A program made the translations under genes and the position numbers. DNA of 64,000 nucleotides from VXNE01 sp965206615 (GTDB lineage: Bacteria; Pseudomonadota; Gammaproteobacteria; Pseudomonadales; Azotimanducaceae). The stretch is taken from NCBI GenBank assembly GCA_965206615.1, contig OZ242219.1, positions 558,001 to 622,000 of the forward strand, written 5' to 3'. Below, piece by piece: positions 61,280-64,000 of the stretch. Position 1 is the stretch's first letter, and each line of letters opens with the position of its first letter. The notes under the pieces are model-generated. The model worked only from the letters and a program-made list of their open reading frames with translations, was not told the origin of the DNA and did no database searches.

Positions 61280-63523
61280 TCAGAACACGTTGAAGATGTG
61301 GCTGTACTTCAGGATCACTTCGCGTTGCGATCCCCGGCGCCCGAAGGACCGGTTGTCGTCGGTCTCGTTGTAGACGAGGTAGAGGCCCGCGTTCGCGGAC
61401 TGCAGCCAGGCGAAGCGCAGGTTGACGGCCAGTACGTCGTCCTGGGCGTTGTGCTGGACGAGCCCCTGCACGGAGATCTTCGGCGTGAACGAGTAGCTCA
61501 CGCGCAACTGCGAGAGGGTGACGTCGAAGTCGCCGCCCGGCAGTTGGTAGTCCGAGTACTGTACCGAGAGCGATGCAGCGAATGCGTCGCCGGCCCGGTA
61601 GTTCACGGAACTGTTCACGTTCACCTGGTCGCCGCCGAAGGCGCCCCCGGCGCGCACGAAGATGTTGCTGTAGATGCTCCTGCTGGGGTCGGTGTTGATG
61701 CCGGTCATCAGCTCCTTGTGCTTGTAGCGTCCGATCGGCACCGTGACGCCGCGGGAAATCTCGAACGGCTCGCGGACGCCTTCCTCCGTCCAGTTCACGG
61801 CGCTGAACGCGAAGATGCCGTTCTTCCACCGCCAGGCGTTGTCGACGTGCAGGTAGCCTGTCTCCAGGTAGCCGTCGGAGTTGGTGAAGCGCCGGTAGCT
61901 GATGTGGGGGCGCAGTTCCAGCAGTCCCCACATGGATTCGGGACGGATCCGGCGACCGGCGTTGAGTTCCACCTTGCGGTAGTCGCGGCGGGCGAGGAAG
62001 CCCACCTCGGGATTGAAACCGAGGCCGACCTCCGTGACGCTGGCGCGGGCGCCCCAGGTCTCCGACTCGTAGCTCCCGCCGAGCTTCCAGGCGTGGTCGT
62101 CGTCGTCGATCCCGGGCGTGTCGGTCTGCGCGACGAAGCCCTCGACGACGCTGTTCGCGCCGATACCCCAGCGTGCGTCTACCGCGTAGGTGCGGTTGTC
62201 ATGGTCCGGGTTGTCCCGGCCCACGGCGAGAAAGCCGGCGGACGAGCGTCCCCCGATCTGCTGCTTGACGCGCACCACCGAGAAGTCGTCGGCCGGGGTG
62301 TCCCCGAGGTCGCCGGCCCCCATGCGCAGGAGCCCGATGTTGGTGGCGCCGACCTTGCCCGACAGCCGGGCTCCGGCGTCCACCGGCAGGCGTCTTCCGT
62401 CGGCTCCGATGCCGATGCGCCGGCTGAAGAACAGCTCGACCTCGGAAGGCTCGCCCACGGTGAAGAGCCCCGCGTTCTCGAGGAAGAAGGGCCGTTTCTC
62501 GGGGAAGAACAGGCTGAACCGGTCCAGGTTCACCTGCTGCTCGTCCGCCTCGACCTGCGCGAAGTCCGTGTTGTAGGTCAGGTCCAGGGTCAGGCTGGGG
62601 GTCAGGGAGTACTTGAGGTCGACACCCAGCTCCTGCTCGTCGCCCTGACCGCCGCCGCCTTCGTCGACGGTCCTGCCGAGGGCATAGGGCGTCACGGAGA
62701 GGCTCCGGTGCGCGGGGACGGCGATGCCCTCGACCGTCCCGGCGCGGGAGATCCGTTCCAGTCCGAACTGGTGCGGCAGGGGCGCCCAGAACGAGATCTC
62801 GTTGTGTCGCCGGATGACCCGTTCGAAGTTCACGCCCCAGTTCTGTATGTCGCCGCTGCCGTAGCGCAGCGAGGAGAAGGGAATCGCCATCTCGGCGCTC
62901 CAGCCGGTTTCCGTGGTGCGCGCCCGCACTTCCCAGACCGCGTCCCAGTCCTGGTTGAAGCCGGGGGTGGAGCGCATCGTCTGAACGCCCTCGAAATCGA
63001 TCTGGGCGTCGTATTGGACGCCGGCGGGATTGGTGCCGAACACGAAGCCGGTCTGGCGATCGAGGAACGTATCGAGCACGAGCCGAAAGCTGTCGGCATC
63101 GTCCAGACCGCCGTCGCGGCGCGTGTCGGATTGCACGATGGCCTCGGGGTTCCGGTCGTGACAGACGATGCCGACGTGCAGTGTGGTAGCGGTGTAACCG
63201 AGGAACACTTCGGTGCGTTCGGAAGCCGGCTCGCCGGCCGTGGGCTGGATCTGGACGAAGCCGGTGAGCGGCTCGACATCGCTCCACGCCTCGTCGGCCC
63301 GCACGATGCCGTCGAGCACCGGCGCCTGCGCAAGCGGGAAGGCGCGCCCGGTGGGCGCGGCCTGGACGGTCAAGCCGCCGAGAACAAGAAGCAGAACGAA
63401 GAAGCGAATGGGAAGGCTGCCGGGGCGACAAACCGCGCATTCTAACCGGAAGCAGCGGCCGTGGTCCCTCCCCCGGGCGGTTGCGGGGCGGTTGCGGGGC
63501 AGCCATTCGTGGGGGGGTGGCAA
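61280..63523 (-). CDS. DUF5916 outer-membrane protein with CBM9-like domain
   Basis: The product (up to 747 residues) has a hydrophobic export segment near residues 40-55 (FFVLLLVLGGLTVQAAP), a carbohydrate-binding-9-like domain (PVLDGIVRADEAW to WSAEMAIPFSSLRY) and a long beta-barrel (VDLKYSLTPSLTLDLTYNTDFAQVEADEQQVNLDRFSLFFPEKRPFF, the DUF5916 hallmark) ending in aromatic YSHIFNVF. No ATG or GTG precedes the signal in this frame; TTG 63523 is the only start available, so the true N-terminus is uncertain. The function is unknown. Toxin-antitoxin genes lie on both sides. Confidence 0.8.
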   Translation of the reverse strand: MPPPHEWLPRNRPATARGRDHGRCFRLECAVCRPGSLPIRFFVLLLVLGGLTVQAAPTGRAFPLAQAPVLDGIVRADEAWSDVEPLTGFVQIQPTAGEPASERTEVFLGYTATTLHVGIVCHDRNPEAIVQSDTRRDGGLDDADSFRLVLDTFLDRQTGFVFGTNPAGVQYDAQIDFEGVQTMRSTPGFNQDWDAVWEVRARTTETGWSAEMAIPFSSLRYGSGDIQNWGVNFERVIRRHNEISFWAPLPHQFGLERISRAGTVEGIAVPAHRSLSVTPYALGRTVDEGGGGQGDEQELGVDLKYSLTPSLTLDLTYNTDFAQVEADEQQVNLDRFSLFFPEKRPFFLENAGLFTVGEPSEVELFFSRRIGIGADGRRLPVDAGARLSGKVGATNIGLLRMGAGDLGDTPADDFSVVRVKQQIGGRSSAGFLAVGRDNPDHDNRTYAVDARWGIGANSVVEGFVAQTDTPGIDDDDHAWKLGGSYESETWGARASVTEVGLGFNPEVGFLARRDYRKVELNAGRRIRPESMWGLLELRPHISYRRFTNSDGYLETGYLHVDNAWRWKNGIFAFSAVNWTEEGVREPFEISRGVTVPIGRYKHKELMTGINTDPSRSIYSNIFVRAGGAFGGDQVNVNSSVNYRAGDAFAASLSVQYSDYQLPGGDFDVTLSQLRVSYSFTPKISVQGLVQHNAQDDVLAVNLRFAWLQSANAGLYLVYNETDDNRSFGRRGSQREVILKYSHIFNVF

Positions 63524-63571
63524 GGCTGTGCTGCCGTTCCGCCGGCGGCGCTGCGGGGACCTGGCCCACTT

Positions 63572-63609
63572 ATGGACGAAACTTATGACTGGTCATAAAA
63601 TACGTCCAT
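63572..63609 (+). promoter_or_regulatory. Nested palindromic operator and promoter of the Phd-PIN pair
   Basis: TTATGAC-TG-GTCATAA (63583-63598) is centred inside the outer repeat ATGGACG/CGTCCAT (63572-63578 and 63603-63609). A promoter TGGACG/17/TAAAAT (63573-63601) lies exactly within it, so the antitoxin can probably block its own promoter. Confidence 0.6.
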
Positions 63610-63629
63610 TCTGACGGCCGGAGAACCCC

Positions 63630-63854
63630 ATGCAGACGATCGGCGCCGCGAAGTTCAAGGAACAGTGTCTGGCACTGCTCGACGGCCTCGGCCCGGAGGG
63701 ACTGGTGGTGACCAAGCATGGCCGGCCGGTTGCCCGGGTGCTGCCATACGAACATCGCTTCGAGCCGCTCATCGGCAGCCTGCGGCACAAGCTCGAGGTG
63801 CGCGGCGACCTCCTGACCACCGGCACGCGTTGGGACGCCGATGCTGAACCTTGA
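63630..63854 (+). CDS. Phd/YefM-type antitoxin
   Basis: The 74-residue product (MQTIGAAKFKEQCLALLDGL, then VVTKHGRPVARVLPY) is a Phd/YefM-fold antitoxin with the N-terminal DNA-binding dimer domain and a C-terminal toxin-binding tail. GGAG lies 9 bases before the ATG. It overlaps the toxin gene by 14 bases. Confidence 0.9.
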   Translation: MQTIGAAKFKEQCLALLDGLGPEGLVVTKHGRPVARVLPYEHRFEPLIGSLRHKLEVRGDLLTTGTRWDADAEP

Positions 63855-64000
63855 TACGCACATCCTCGTGTTCGCCCTGCGCGGCGAGTTGCGCCCGCGC
63901 GAGCGCAACCTGCTGTCAACCGAGGAGTGGAGCATGTCGGCCATCGTTCCCTGGGAACTGGCGAAGCTGGCTCAACTCGGGCGCATCGAGCTGGACCTCG
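63841..64000 (+). CDS. PIN-domain toxin, 5' part
   Basis: The gene starts at ATG 63841 and runs off the right edge. The visible 53 residues (MLNLDTHILVFALRG, then SAIVPWELAKLAQLGRIEL) match the N-terminus of PIN toxins, including Asp5 and Glu in PWELAKL. The rest of the active site is outside the window. Confidence 0.85.
   Translation, partial: MLNLDTHILVFALRGELRPRERNLLSTEEWSMSAIVPWELAKLAQLGRIELDL

Overview
The window is high-GC, gene-dense DNA from a gammaproteobacterium, probably an environmental one. The evidence is zipA, which is restricted to that class, lying between smc and ligA, and the translation cluster infC-rpmI-rplT-pheS-pheT-ihfA followed by a MerR-type gene. System I cytochrome c maturation, TonB receptors and a TRAP transporter fit a Gram-negative aerobe. 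I cannot name a genus from the sequence alone.

Layout. 1-1.1 kb: end of an SDR-like gene and an internally shortened amidohydrolase. 1.2-8.1 kb: a complete ccmABCDEFGHI operon, almost every gene overlapping the next by four to eight bases. 8.2-18.1 kb: smc, zipA, ligA, a lytic-transglycosylase-like lipoprotein and a DinG-type helicase. 18.1-20.8 kb: an acidic hypothetical gene and uvrB on the minus strand. 21-30.6 kb: two TonB-dependent receptors around catabolic-looking genes (PhyH-type dioxygenase, dienoyl-CoA isomerase-like crotonase, luciferase-like monooxygenase, GST). 30.8-35.8 kb: a CapD/WbpM-type nucleotide-sugar dehydratase, a DUF2141 plus carotenoid-oxygenase pair, and a membrane LytTR regulator. 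35.9-42 kb: tRNA-Val and the infC-to-ihfA translation cluster. 42.1-48.1 kb: a full-length amidohydrolase, a DctPQM TRAP transporter and a hypothetical gene.

48.1-55.7 kb is the accessory part. It holds a PIN-toxin remnant, tRNA-Pro, a decayed insertion element, then a secreted DUF839/PhoX-like protein translationally coupled to an uncharacterised diheme c-type cytochrome, an FG-GAP fragment and a Fic protein. 55.8-64 kb: korAB, a small membrane protein, a metallo-beta-lactamase-fold hydrolase, a vapBC module, a DUF5916 outer-membrane protein, and a second toxin-antitoxin pair cut by the window edge.

The genes connect in a few visible ways. The ccm operon would provide haem attachment for the diheme cytochrome at 51.4 kb. 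The crotonase, monooxygenase, dioxygenase and TonB receptors look like an uptake and degradation neighbourhood for a hydrophobic substrate, which is inference. The most notable anomalies are a 20-bp tandem duplication that breaks the infC frame, the DUF839/diheme-cytochrome pair, a perfect 18-bp inverted repeat inside the Fic gene, a PhyH protein with a Nudix-like tail, and several families of short dispersed palindromes placed just after stop codons.
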